DNA from: Methylococcus capsulatus str. Texas = ATCC 19069
Lineage (GTDB): Bacteria; Pseudomonadota; Gammaproteobacteria; Methylococcales; Methylococcaceae
NCBI RefSeq assembly: GCF_000424685.1
Contig: NZ_AUKJ01000020.1
Coordinates: forward strand, 62,001 to 126,000
Reading direction: 5' to 3'
DNA length: 64,000 nt
Under the pieces are notes generated by a model that did not search any database, was not told the DNA's origin, and saw nothing but the letters and a program-made list of their open reading frames with translations. Each line of letters opens with the position of its first letter. The stretch's first letter is position 1. The position numbers and the translations under genes were made by a program. Positions 54,582 to 63,466 of this stretch are shown here, in pieces.

Positions 54582-56242
54582 CAGGGCTTGCCTTGCAGGT
54601 ATCTGGCGATGTCCTCCCTGGAAAAACCGATCTTCCGGGCGATGCGGTCGGCATGGCTGACCCGCGACACCCCTTCGATCAGGCGGTAGGTCGGCTGTTC
54701 ATTGCGGAATTCCACCTGCCGCGCCTGCCCGATCCGCCTCCCCTGGTAGACGTCCACCAGTTCATGGTTGTGGGTGATGAGAACCGTGGTGTTGCCCTTT
54801 TCCCGGAAGCCGTCGAGGATCGCGACGGAGATGTCCATCTTTTCCTCGTTGGTCGTCCCTTCCGACAGCTCATCCATGATGACCAGGCTGCGCGGCGTCG
54901 AGGCCAGGAAGATGTCCTTGGTCCGCTTGAGTTCGGTACCGAAGCGGCCTTCGCCGTCCGTCAGATGGCTGATCTCGGGCACCTGGTAGAACACCCGGTC
55001 GGCGACGGTCAGCTCGGCCCGCTCCGCCGGCACGTAACAACCGGCCTGCGCCAGGATCTGGACCTGCGCCAGGGTCTTGCAGAACGCGGTCTTGCCGCCG
55101 CTGTTGGGACCGGTGATGAAAGTCAGCCGCTGCTCGGTCAGGTCGATGTCATTGGGCACATAGAGCGGATCGTTCTTGGCCAACACCGGATTGCGCACCC
55201 CGCGCAGCGACATCCGGTGCCGCTCCCCGTCCAGGATGGCCGGCAGCGTCATGAAATGCCCGAAGGACTCGCGGAACCGGACGAAGCTCATCAGCTCGTC
55301 GAGCTGGCCCAGCGTATCCAGCGTGGCTTGCACTTCCTCGGAGCGACGGTAAACCTCGCGCAGAGGATAGATGATGCCATCGCGGTCCATGCCGCCGACG
55401 ATGGGCACGTAGACGAAGCCGATCGGCAGCAGGAACAGCCAGAACACCGGCGCGATCGACGCCGCAATGTCCAGCGCGAACGGCAAAAACTCGATCGCGG
55501 CCAGAAACAGCAGCACCGTGACGGTAAGGCCGACCGGCTTGAACAGCGACGGCCGAAACCGGATGCCCGGTGTGAACCACCCCTTTTCGGCCCGGGTGCA
55601 GACCCGCCTCTCGGTCCGGTACACCGGCCCCTTCATCAGGGCGTAGGCGCGTGAGCGGGCGAAATCGCGGACTTCCCGCACCAGTGCCTTGAGATAGGCG
55701 CTGTCCGGTTCGGGCAAACGGTTGGCGCGCTCGACCAGCTCGAGCATGAAGCGCGTGCCCTTGATATAGGTGGCGTAGCCGTAGCCGTCGATTTCCAGGG
55801 GATGCGCAGGTGAACCGATCAGCCCCAGGAACTGGGCGTAGAGGAGATTGTAGAACTCCCCTTCCAGCTTGGCGGCTTCGGCCAGCAGGACTTCGAGTCC
55901 CGCCCGCAGCTCAGCGTTCCGCTCCAGTTCCCGCACCGCCTCCTGCTTGGCGCGGATCAGCCCGGCGTCGACCGGCGGCTGCGCGAGGGAGCGGTACAGC
56001 ACGGCCCGCCCGATGGCCGTGGTGGCATGATCGGCGGCCTCGAACAGCTTGTCCACCTCGATGACCCGGAATGCCTGTTCGTCCAGCACCGCCGCGCCGG
56101 TCCGCCCCGGCGCGACCGAAGGGATCTTGGGCGGTTCCCTGCCGTCGGATTTCAAAATCGTCGGGTAGCCCCGGATATCGATGGATTCCACTGTACCGCC
56201 CTCGCTCGACTGACAAAGTGCAATTTTGAACCGGTTGGGCAA
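54581..56242 (-). CDS. MutS-family ATPase with internal transmembrane segments
   Basis: A 553-residue protein with the MutS core/clamp-like helical region (about 60-230) and a C-terminal MutS ATPase: Walker A TGPNSGGKTAF (about 390-400), Walker B VIMDELSEGTTNEE, and the signature ITHNHELVD. Unusually, between them lie two transmembrane helices (VTVLLFLAAIEFLPFAL and VFWLFLLPIGFVYVPIV, about residues 236-283). It lacks the mismatch-recognition domain I. Similar small MutS-like membrane proteins exist, of unknown function. Start MPNRFKI; an internal GTG (56191) before ESIDIRGYP is possible. Confidence 0.8.
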   Translation of the reverse strand: MPNRFKIALCQSSEGGTVESIDIRGYPTILKSDGREPPKIPSVAPGRTGAAVLDEQAFRVIEVDKLFEAADHATTAIGRAVLYRSLAQPPVDAGLIRAKQEAVRELERNAELRAGLEVLLAEAAKLEGEFYNLLYAQFLGLIGSPAHPLEIDGYGYATYIKGTRFMLELVERANRLPEPDSAYLKALVREVRDFARSRAYALMKGPVYRTERRVCTRAEKGWFTPGIRFRPSLFKPVGLTVTVLLFLAAIEFLPFALDIAASIAPVFWLFLLPIGFVYVPIVGGMDRDGIIYPLREVYRRSEEVQATLDTLGQLDELMSFVRFRESFGHFMTLPAILDGERHRMSLRGVRNPVLAKNDPLYVPNDIDLTEQRLTFITGPNSGGKTAFCKTLAQVQILAQAGCYVPAERAELTVADRVFYQVPEISHLTDGEGRFGTELKRTKDIFLASTPRSLVIMDELSEGTTNEEKMDISVAILDGFREKGNTTVLITHNHELVDVYQGRRIGQARQVEFRNEQPTYRLIEGVSRVSHADRIARKIGFSREDIARYLQGKP

Positions 56243-56300
56243 AGGAAGGCAAAAGCCACAGGCTCGGCCATCCTCTCGGCAGCCGTTTTCCAGATACGGC

Positions 56301-56512
56301 TTACCGCCAAGCCCGGCTCGGCATCGGGTCCGTGGCCCCGATGATCTGGTCTCCGATAGCCGATGACGATCCTGCCCGCTCCCCCAATCGGGCTACCGCC
56401 ACCGATGCACCAGCGGCACCACGACCCTGCGCCGACAATCGTCGAAGAGCGAAGACGGGACGGCGTCCCCGTGCGGGCGGCCGGTATTTCGGCGGACATC
56501 GAACTGGGCCAT
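56301..56512 (-). pseudogene. ccdB: CcdB-type toxin, truncated and frameshifted
   Basis: The ATG at 56512 gives MAQFDVRRNTGR, VVVPL and a TAG after 39 residues, matching the CcdB N-terminus (MxQFxVYxNxG, VVPL). In another frame just downstream lies VARLGERAGSSSAIGDQIIGATD, matching the CcdB C-terminus. The middle is missing. So toxin is dead. Confidence 0.7.
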
Positions 56513-56807
56513 CGGAACGTCGAATGCTCGTCGGCAAAAGAACCGTGTTTTTCCTCGAAGTCATTCCACGAGACAACGGTCGCTTCGACGCGTCGAGGTT
56601 GTTCGGGCCGGCATTGCAACTCGCGTTCGACGAATTCGGCAAGCAGGGCTCGACAACCCCGGACAGGTCATCGGTCGACCGGCGGGCACGCTCCGCCCGT
56701 TCCTCGTTGAGACCGAGATCGACCGGGCGCTTGCGAACCCGAGAGAAGAAAGCATTGATCCCTGGACTCCCGCCGATCCGAACTTGAGGCGCCCCCCGCC
56801 TGCGCAT
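56512..56807 (-). pseudogene. ccdA: CcdA-type antitoxin, frameshifted with lost stop
   Basis: One frame gives RKRPVDLGLNEERAERARRS then DLSGVVE; the next residues LLAEFVERELQ, VEATVVSWNDF and HGSFADEHSTF continue in a frame shifted by one base (GAG-CCC-TGC versus expected GAG-GCC-CTG-C). The C-terminus HGSFADE is the CcdA signature. The expected stop overlapping the ccdB ATG is CGA instead of TGA. No start codon is plausible except the ATG at 56807. Confidence 0.7.
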
Positions 56808-56872
56808 ACCATTAGCCGCCCGAATTCCCGCATCCGGCGTCGGAAAATCCGGCGAACCCTTGAAGAGCCCCT

Positions 56873-58783
56873 ATGCAAAAAGCCCTGTTCAATCTCGTCC
56901 TGCGCGGCCTGGAAAAGCAGGTGCCGGCCACCGGCCTCGGCCTGTTCCGGCTGGCGTTCGGACTGGTCGCGTTCCAGGAAATCTGTTTCCTGTATTACTT
57001 CCGCCAGCTGATCTTCGATCCGGTGCCCTACCTGGACATCGCTTCGCCCTCGGTCCATCTGTTCCTGGTGCTGTGGGCGATCGCCGCGCTGTGCCTGGCG
57101 CTGGGACTGTACACCCGGCTCGCCGCCATCGCCAACTACCTGTTCTGGCTGGTGTTCACGGTGTTCACGCCGATGTGGAAGGACTTCGACGGCGGCTTCG
57201 ACCAGCTCATGCTGGGATCGAGCCTGCTCTTGATCTTCCTGCCCTCGGAACGCGCCTGGTCGCTGGACCGGCTGCGCCTCGCCTGGCGCCATTCGACGGT
57301 GGATCGGTGCTACGCCCTGCCGCGGACGGTGCCGGTGCTGTGTTATTTCCTGCCGCTGGCGGTGTCGCTCGGCTTCATCTATTTCGATTCGGTGATCCAC
57401 AAGCTATTCGCCGAGTTCTGGCGCAACGGCTTGGGGCCCTGGCTTCCCTCCTCGCTGCCTTATTACATGTCGCCGCTGGACATGGGCTGGCTGCTGGAGA
57501 TCGAGCCGCTGCAGCGGGCGATCGGCTACACCATCATCGCGTTCCAGTTCGCCTTCCTGTTCCTGCTGTATTTCCGCCGCTTCCGCGTGCCCCTGATGCT
57601 GGTCGGCCTATCGCTGCACGCGGGCATCATCGTGTCGCTGAACATCTACCCGTTCGGCTTCGGCATGCTGGTGCATTATTTCCTGATGGTGCCGTTCCGT
57701 TGGTGGCGGACCCTCGGGCGAACCCTGCGCCCGGCGGAGCCGGCGTTGCAGGTGTTCTACGACGAGCGCTGCCCGCTGTGCCTCAAGACCGTCCTCGCCA
57801 TCGAGCATTTCGACGTGTTCCGCGCCGTGGAATTCCGCGGACTGCAGACCCACGCCGCGACGGCACCCCCTCTCGAGGACATTCCCGAACGGGACCTGCT
57901 GGGCGATCTCTACGCCGTCGACCGCGAAGGGCGACGCTATTCGGGGGTGGCGACCTACGCCCGCATCCTGGTCGCCATGCGCTATCCAGCGCTGGCGGGA
58001 CTGGCGATGCGGCTGCCGGGCCTCGCTACGATCGCCGACCGGGTCTACCGGCGTATCGCCGACAACCGCGTCCGGCTGGGCTGCGACGCGTCCTGCGCGC
58101 CGGCGCCGGGCCGGACGGAGCCCGACCTGGCCCAGCGCATCGGCCGATGGGTCGGCGGCAGCCTGCAGCAGCGGGCCAACCGCATCAGCCGGATGCTGGT
58201 CGTCGTGCTGATCCTGCAACTCAACTGCACCCTGCACTACGCCATCCTCTATCGACTGGGCGTGGACACCAAGGCCAACGAAGCCGGACAGGTGCTGACG
58301 ATGCTCAGCAATGCGCTGATTTCGGCCTCCCACACGTTCTTGGGCATCACCCCGCATCCACTCTACCTGCACGACCATTTCCAGGGCTACGAGCACATAC
58401 TGGGGATCGTCCATCTCGACTCCGACGGCAAGGAACGCTGGCTGCCGTTCGTGGACGAGGAGGGCCGGATCGTGTCGCCGAACTGGGGCCGGGTGCATTC
58501 CATGTGGGCTAACGTCGCGGTGACCCGACACATGGACCCACGCCGACTGGACAAATTCGTGCGCAAGGTGACGGCGTTCTGGGGCACCCGCCTCGGGCTG
58601 GATCTGAACCGGACCACGTTCGTGCTCAAGCTCAAAACGGTCAAAGCACCGATGGACTGGGAGCCGGGCCTGCGCCGGTACAACCTCGCCCAACCCTGGG
58701 AGGACGTCGGCCGGGCGGTGTGGCGCGACGGCGAGATGCGGCTGGAGCTGGACCGCGACCTGGAGGCGCTGAGCGCCGACTGA
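56873..58783 (+). CDS. HTTM-domain membrane protein fused to a DCC thiol oxidoreductase domain
   Basis: A 636-residue protein. The N-terminal ~280 residues are the HTTM (vitamin K-dependent carboxylase-like) domain with several transmembrane helices (GLGLFRLAFGLVAFQEICFL, SVHLFLVLWAIAALCLAL, FTPMWKDFDGGFDQ). At about residues 295-400 lies a DCC (DUF393) domain: FYDERCPLCLKTVLA with its Cys-Pro-Leu-Cys. The rest (about 430-636) is a further membrane-proximal region. Function unknown; HTTM-DCC fusions are known. ATG 56873. Confidence 0.82.
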   Translation: MQKALFNLVLRGLEKQVPATGLGLFRLAFGLVAFQEICFLYYFRQLIFDPVPYLDIASPSVHLFLVLWAIAALCLALGLYTRLAAIANYLFWLVFTVFTPMWKDFDGGFDQLMLGSSLLLIFLPSERAWSLDRLRLAWRHSTVDRCYALPRTVPVLCYFLPLAVSLGFIYFDSVIHKLFAEFWRNGLGPWLPSSLPYYMSPLDMGWLLEIEPLQRAIGYTIIAFQFAFLFLLYFRRFRVPLMLVGLSLHAGIIVSLNIYPFGFGMLVHYFLMVPFRWWRTLGRTLRPAEPALQVFYDERCPLCLKTVLAIEHFDVFRAVEFRGLQTHAATAPPLEDIPERDLLGDLYAVDREGRRYSGVATYARILVAMRYPALAGLAMRLPGLATIADRVYRRIADNRVRLGCDASCAPAPGRTEPDLAQRIGRWVGGSLQQRANRISRMLVVVLILQLNCTLHYAILYRLGVDTKANEAGQVLTMLSNALISASHTFLGITPHPLYLHDHFQGYEHILGIVHLDSDGKERWLPFVDEEGRIVSPNWGRVHSMWANVAVTRHMDPRRLDKFVRKVTAFWGTRLGLDLNRTTFVLKLKTVKAPMDWEPGLRRYNLAQPWEDVGRAVWRDGEMRLELDRDLEALSAD

Positions 58784-58787
58784 GTCT

Positions 58788-60209
58788 TCAGTCGTCCGCC
58801 TCCGCCGTCGAGGGCAGCAACCACCCCGCCTCCTGCGCCGGGATGGCCTCGACCTCCTTGAGCTTGCGGGTCAGCACGCGGGTGCGGGTTTCAGCCTTGT
58901 CGATGGAGCTGGTGGCCTCCTCCAGCTTCTTGCGGGTATAGGCCAGGGCATCGCCGAATTTGGTGAATTCGGTCTTGACCGCTCCGAGGAGGGTCCATAC
59001 CTCCGACGAGCGCCGCTCGATCGCCAGGGTCCGGAAACCCATCTGCAGGCTGTTCAGCATGGCGGCCAGGGTGGTCGGGCCGGCCAGGGTCACCCGGTAG
59101 TCGCGCTGCAGGGTTTCGGCCAGCCCGGGCCGGCGCAGGGCCTCGGCGTACAGCCCCTCGATCGGCAGGTAGAGGATGGCGAAGTCGGTGGTGTGCGGCG
59201 GCTCCACGTATTTGTCGCGGATCGTCCGGGCCTCGTTCTTCAGGCGTTGTTCCAGCGCCTTGCCGCTCGCTTCGATGCCGGCGTGATCCGCGCCGTCCTG
59301 CGCATCCAGCAACTTCTGGTAATCCTCGATGGGGAATTTGGCGTCGATCGGCAGCCACACCGGCGCATCGCCCGAATCCCGTCCAGGCAGCCGGATCGCG
59401 AACTCGACCCGTTCCGCCCCGTTGGGTCGGGTCGGCACGTTCTTGCCGTACTGCTCCGGAGTCAATATCTGTTCCAGCAGGGCGTCGAGCTGCACCTCGC
59501 CCCAAGTACCGCGGGTCTTGACATTGGTGAGCACCCGCTTCAGGTCCCCCACCCCCGAGGCGAGGGACTGCATCTCCCCCAAGCCCTTGTGTACCTGCTC
59601 CAGGCGCTCGCTGACCAGCTTGAACGACTCGCCCAGCCGCTGCTCCAGGGTGTTGTGGAGCTTCTCGTCGACGGTCTGGCGCATCTGCTCCAGCTTCTGG
59701 CCGTTGTCGTGCTGCAGCGCCTGCAGCCTTTCCTCGATGGTGAGGCGCAGACGTTCGATGCTCTTCTCGTTCGTCCCGGCGAGGGTTTCGAGCTGGTTTT
59801 TCAGCAGCAGGCCGACGCTGTCGAGCTGTTCCTTCTGCACTTCGCCGAAGCGCTTCAGCCCCAGGCTCATCTCCTCCCGTCCATCCCGGGCATCGGCCTG
59901 GACCCGAACGAGCTTTTCGTCCATCAGCAGCCGCATCCTTTCGGCCTGATCCTGCTGCGCCATCTGGAACCGGCCGATCGCCCCGCCGATCTCCTCGCGG
60001 CTGTCGCGGGATGCACGGCCGATCTCTGCCCTGAGCTGGCTCAGCTCCTCGCGCAGCAGGCGCTCCATGTGTTCACGCTCGGATGTGAGCGACGCCAGTC
60101 GCCGCCCTTGGCGCAGACAAAGAAACAGGCAAATCCACAACGGCAGGACGATCCCTGCGAGAACTGCAACGGCGAGATACGGGGCAAGTGCTCCAGTCAA
60201 CCCAATCAC
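58788..60209 (-). CDS. rmuC: DNA recombination protein RmuC
   Basis: A 473-residue protein with one N-terminal transmembrane segment (LAVAVLAGIVLPLWICLFLCL), long coiled coils (about 30-220) and the C-terminal nuclease-like RmuC domain: KTRGTWGEVQLDALLEQIL, LPIDAKFPIEDYQKL, PPHTTDFAILYLPIEGLYAEA. RmuC limits rearrangements at inverted repeats in E. coli. Starts 4 bases after the HTTM-gene stop on the other strand. Confidence 0.95.
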   Translation of the reverse strand: MIGLTGALAPYLAVAVLAGIVLPLWICLFLCLRQGRRLASLTSEREHMERLLREELSQLRAEIGRASRDSREEIGGAIGRFQMAQQDQAERMRLLMDEKLVRVQADARDGREEMSLGLKRFGEVQKEQLDSVGLLLKNQLETLAGTNEKSIERLRLTIEERLQALQHDNGQKLEQMRQTVDEKLHNTLEQRLGESFKLVSERLEQVHKGLGEMQSLASGVGDLKRVLTNVKTRGTWGEVQLDALLEQILTPEQYGKNVPTRPNGAERVEFAIRLPGRDSGDAPVWLPIDAKFPIEDYQKLLDAQDGADHAGIEASGKALEQRLKNEARTIRDKYVEPPHTTDFAILYLPIEGLYAEALRRPGLAETLQRDYRVTLAGPTTLAAMLNSLQMGFRTLAIERRSSEVWTLLGAVKTEFTKFGDALAYTRKKLEEATSSIDKAETRTRVLTRKLKEVEAIPAQEAGWLLPSTAEADD

Positions 60210-60441
60210 CTTTCATTAATATAAATATTGTCTAATCTTTCCAAGGCCATGGCGTATCGCTGCCAAACCGTTTCCAAGCGTCGGTGCGTTCTGGCGCATC
60301 AGAAATTCCGAATAAATCTTTGACCGGCATCAATGCCGGAACATTGGATTAGGGGACATCCTGTCGGCGCATCGACAGCAAAACAAGGGGTTCCGCCCGT
60401 TCTTTGCGGCGGCGCCCGAACGAAAGAAGGGGAGTACACTA

Positions 60442-63351
60442 ATGTATACGACAAACCACCGTTTCAAACAGGGGATCGCGAGCGTGCTCGCCGTCTCCAT
60501 TGCCGCTTTCGCCGGCATGGTCCAGGCCAAGGACCTGACCATCACCTCGGCATCCTGGAATGCGAAGACCAAAAGCCTGAGCCTGGCCGGGACCAGCGAA
60601 AACCGGGCCGTGGTCACCCTGTACAATGCCCGAACCAACGCGAAACTCGCCTCTGTGACGGCCAGCAAGAGCGGCGCCTGGAGCAATACGCTCTCGAAAC
60701 CCGCGGCCGTGCCCTGCCGCGTTCGGGCGACCTCCAAGGACTCGGCGACCGAGCGCGACGTGGCCAATGCTCCCGCCGATTGCTCCGGCAGCGCCCCCAA
60801 CCAGCCGCCGGTTGCCAACGCGGGCCCCGACCAGGCCGTCACCCTCGCCCAGGGCCAGAGCAGCATCGCCGTTACCCTCAACGGCAGCGGCTCTTCCGAT
60901 CCGGACGGCAGCATCGCATCCTACCAATGGACCGGCAATCCCGATCCCGCCGACACGGTCAGCCCCGGCGTCATCCTGACCGCGGGCACGTATGTCTTCA
61001 CGCTCACCGTCACCGACGACAAGGGGGCGACCAGCGCCGCCGATACGGTCCAGGTCACCGTCGCCGCGCCGCCCGCCTCCTCCGCCGGTTCGATCAATTC
61101 CACCAGTGCCGCCTCGCTGGCCAAGGTCACCACCCCGGTGCCCGAGCCGTCCAAGGTCACCAGCGGCAACTACAGCGTGCTGGCGGTCAATGACCTGGGC
61201 ATGCACTGTGTCGATCTCGACACCCGCATCGTCAACATCCTGCCGCCCTTCCAGGTGATGCTCGGCCAGGTCATCCAGAAAGGCGCGAAACCGGTCATCA
61301 ACCCACAGGGGGTCGAGCTCTATTATTCGGCGGTATCGAACCCCAAAGACCCCATCCTGTCCCGGAACGATCTGTTCAACGGCATTGCCGCGGACGGCAC
61401 GACCTTCAAAACCAATTTCTGGGACAGCGTCGTCAATGGCGCCTATGATGCCTTCTATCCGCCCCTGGACCAGCCGCCGCTGAATCTTCCCGCCGGCACG
61501 AGACTGGCCGATCTGGTGCCCGTCGACAAAGGGTTGCCGGTGCCCAACGCGGAAAAGCTCTATATCGGCAGCGACGGCAGGGTCAACAGCGGCGACGAAC
61601 GGCTCGCCGTCGCCCAGCATGCGATGCCGGGATTCTCCAGTCCGTATGCCGCCAACGCTCCGCAGCGCGTCGAAGAGCGTTACACCGATAAGCCGATGTT
61701 CGTGAATTTCCCCTTCGGCTACGTCGCGAACGGCGTCAACTGGTTCGAGGCAGCAGGCATCCCGTTGGCGCCGTTCGATGATTTCGGCCGGCAGAACCCT
61801 TTCCCGCTGGTGAGAGTGCAGGCGAAGAGCGGCACTACCGTGCTTGCCACCGTGGATACGGTGCTCCCGGTATCGAGCGAAGCGAGCTGCACCAACTGTC
61901 ATTCCGACCCCGCGGACGTCGCGAACAGCCGGTCCAGCTGGCCGACCGACGCATTGCGGGGCGCCGGCCTGGAAGTCGCCACCAGGGTCCAGGACCCTGA
62001 CACCAACAACCCCACCAAGGTCAGCGTGGAATACGCCGCAGACATCAACATCCTGCGCCTGCATGACCTCCGCCAGGGCGCGAACTACGTCGATCCCACC
62101 GGCGCGAAAACGCCCTGCGATATCAAGTCGGGCCTCCCTGCCAGTTCCAACGGTGATGCCAACTGCCTGACCTACAAGGCGGTGGTGCAGAACAAGCCGG
62201 TGGTATGCCAGAGCTGCCATTACACCCCGGCCCTGGACCTGGCACAGGTCGGCCCCCAGGCCGGCGCCATCGGCAGCCCCGCCAACGGCCGCAACCAGCT
62301 GGCACACCAGAGCAATTCACGGGTGATGCACAACCACCACGGCACCTTCACCAACCTGTTCACGGCCATTCCGGCACCCGACCAGGATCCTGCGACCGGC
62401 GCCATCCGGAATCAGGCCGAACGATTGACGGCGCTGGAACAGAACTGCTACCAGTGCCATCCGGGCAAGGAAACCAAATGCCTGCGCGGCGCCATGTTCA
62501 ACGGCGGCATGCTGTGCAGCGACTGCCACGGCGACATGAAGCAGATCGGCGCCGACTTCTCCACCGGCGTCTCCCCCGCCAACCCTGGAGCCTTCGTGTT
62601 GAACCAGGGCAACTTCTACGATCCGGCCAGCAGCCAGCCCCGGGTACCCTGGGCCAACGAACCCGGCTGCGGCTCCTGTCACACGGGCGACGCCAATGGC
62701 AACCTGACGGGCTCGGCCAACGTGATCGTCAACAAGGTCGACAGCAAGGGCAACAAGGACGGCATCCGCCTGCGCCAGGCCTTCCGCACGGGCGATGCCA
62801 AGGCCACGCCCATCGTACCCAGCAACAAGCGCTTCGCCGAGCCGGCCATTCCCGCCCAGTTCAACGGCTTCAACAACCCAGGCGCGGGTAATCCCAAGCT
62901 GTATCGGGTCAGTACTGGCCACGGCGGGGTGATGTGCGAAGGCTGCCACGGCGCGACCCACGCGGAGTGGCCGAATGCCACGGCCAATGCCAACGACAAC
63001 CTGGCCGCCGTGCAGTTGCAGGGCCACACCGGCACGATCGCCGAGTGCAACACCTGTCACACGGCCGGCAGCCTCCCAAGCAGCACCCAAGGGGGGCCTC
63101 ACGGCATGCACCTGGTCAATGACAGCCGCTTCTACGGCGATGCCCACGGGGATCTGGCGGAAAACCAGAACCGGCAGCCCGGTGGCGGCACCTGCGGTGC
63201 CTGCCATGGCAGCGATCATCTCGGAACCGTCCTCTCGCGCGCCGCCGCCGACCGCAGGTTTTCGGTGGAAGGCAAAACCGTCAGCATCAAAGCGGGTCAG
63301 CCGGTGGCGTGCAATCTCTGCCACAGCCTGAGCAAGAGCTTCGAGCGGTAG
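60442..63351 (+). CDS. Exported nonaheme cytochrome c with PKD-like domain
   Basis: A 969-residue secreted protein. A signal peptide at about residues 1-29 (IASVLAVSIAAFAGMVQA) is followed by two beta-sandwich modules: an Ig-like one (about 30-110) and a PKD-like one (about 125-210; PPVANAGPDQAVTL, DPDGSIASYQW). Nine CxxCH heme sites are visible, at about residues 483, 589, 669, 692, 744, 833, 869, 917 and 957. It resembles the surface multiheme cytochromes known from methanotrophs; electron-transfer partner unknown. It is the last plus-strand gene, with a terminator behind it. Confidence 0.88.
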   Translation: MYTTNHRFKQGIASVLAVSIAAFAGMVQAKDLTITSASWNAKTKSLSLAGTSENRAVVTLYNARTNAKLASVTASKSGAWSNTLSKPAAVPCRVRATSKDSATERDVANAPADCSGSAPNQPPVANAGPDQAVTLAQGQSSIAVTLNGSGSSDPDGSIASYQWTGNPDPADTVSPGVILTAGTYVFTLTVTDDKGATSAADTVQVTVAAPPASSAGSINSTSAASLAKVTTPVPEPSKVTSGNYSVLAVNDLGMHCVDLDTRIVNILPPFQVMLGQVIQKGAKPVINPQGVELYYSAVSNPKDPILSRNDLFNGIAADGTTFKTNFWDSVVNGAYDAFYPPLDQPPLNLPAGTRLADLVPVDKGLPVPNAEKLYIGSDGRVNSGDERLAVAQHAMPGFSSPYAANAPQRVEERYTDKPMFVNFPFGYVANGVNWFEAAGIPLAPFDDFGRQNPFPLVRVQAKSGTTVLATVDTVLPVSSEASCTNCHSDPADVANSRSSWPTDALRGAGLEVATRVQDPDTNNPTKVSVEYAADINILRLHDLRQGANYVDPTGAKTPCDIKSGLPASSNGDANCLTYKAVVQNKPVVCQSCHYTPALDLAQVGPQAGAIGSPANGRNQLAHQSNSRVMHNHHGTFTNLFTAIPAPDQDPATGAIRNQAERLTALEQNCYQCHPGKETKCLRGAMFNGGMLCSDCHGDMKQIGADFSTGVSPANPGAFVLNQGNFYDPASSQPRVPWANEPGCGSCHTGDANGNLTGSANVIVNKVDSKGNKDGIRLRQAFRTGDAKATPIVPSNKRFAEPAIPAQFNGFNNPGAGNPKLYRVSTGHGGVMCEGCHGATHAEWPNATANANDNLAAVQLQGHTGTIAECNTCHTAGSLPSSTQGGPHGMHLVNDSRFYGDAHGDLAENQNRQPGGGTCGACHGSDHLGTVLSRAAADRRFSVEGKTVSIKAGQPVACNLCHSLSKSFER

Positions 63352-63426
63352 AAAACCAGGAGCCGGCACCGTTCGCGGCCCGCCCAGGTGGCGGCCGCGA
63401 ACGGAAAGACCCGGACGGTATCCGCC

Positions 63427-63466
63427 GGGCGTTTTTCGTCTCCCGAGCGAAAAACGCCCTATTTTT
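63427..63466 (+). terminator. Intrinsic terminator after the multiheme cytochrome
   Basis: Perfect 12-bp stem GGGCGTTTTTCG (63427-63438) / CGAAAAACGCCC (63448-63459) with a 9-base loop, followed by TATTTTT (63460-63466). It ends at the stop of the convergent EAL gene and has an A-rich arm, so it may act in both directions. Confidence 0.85.
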
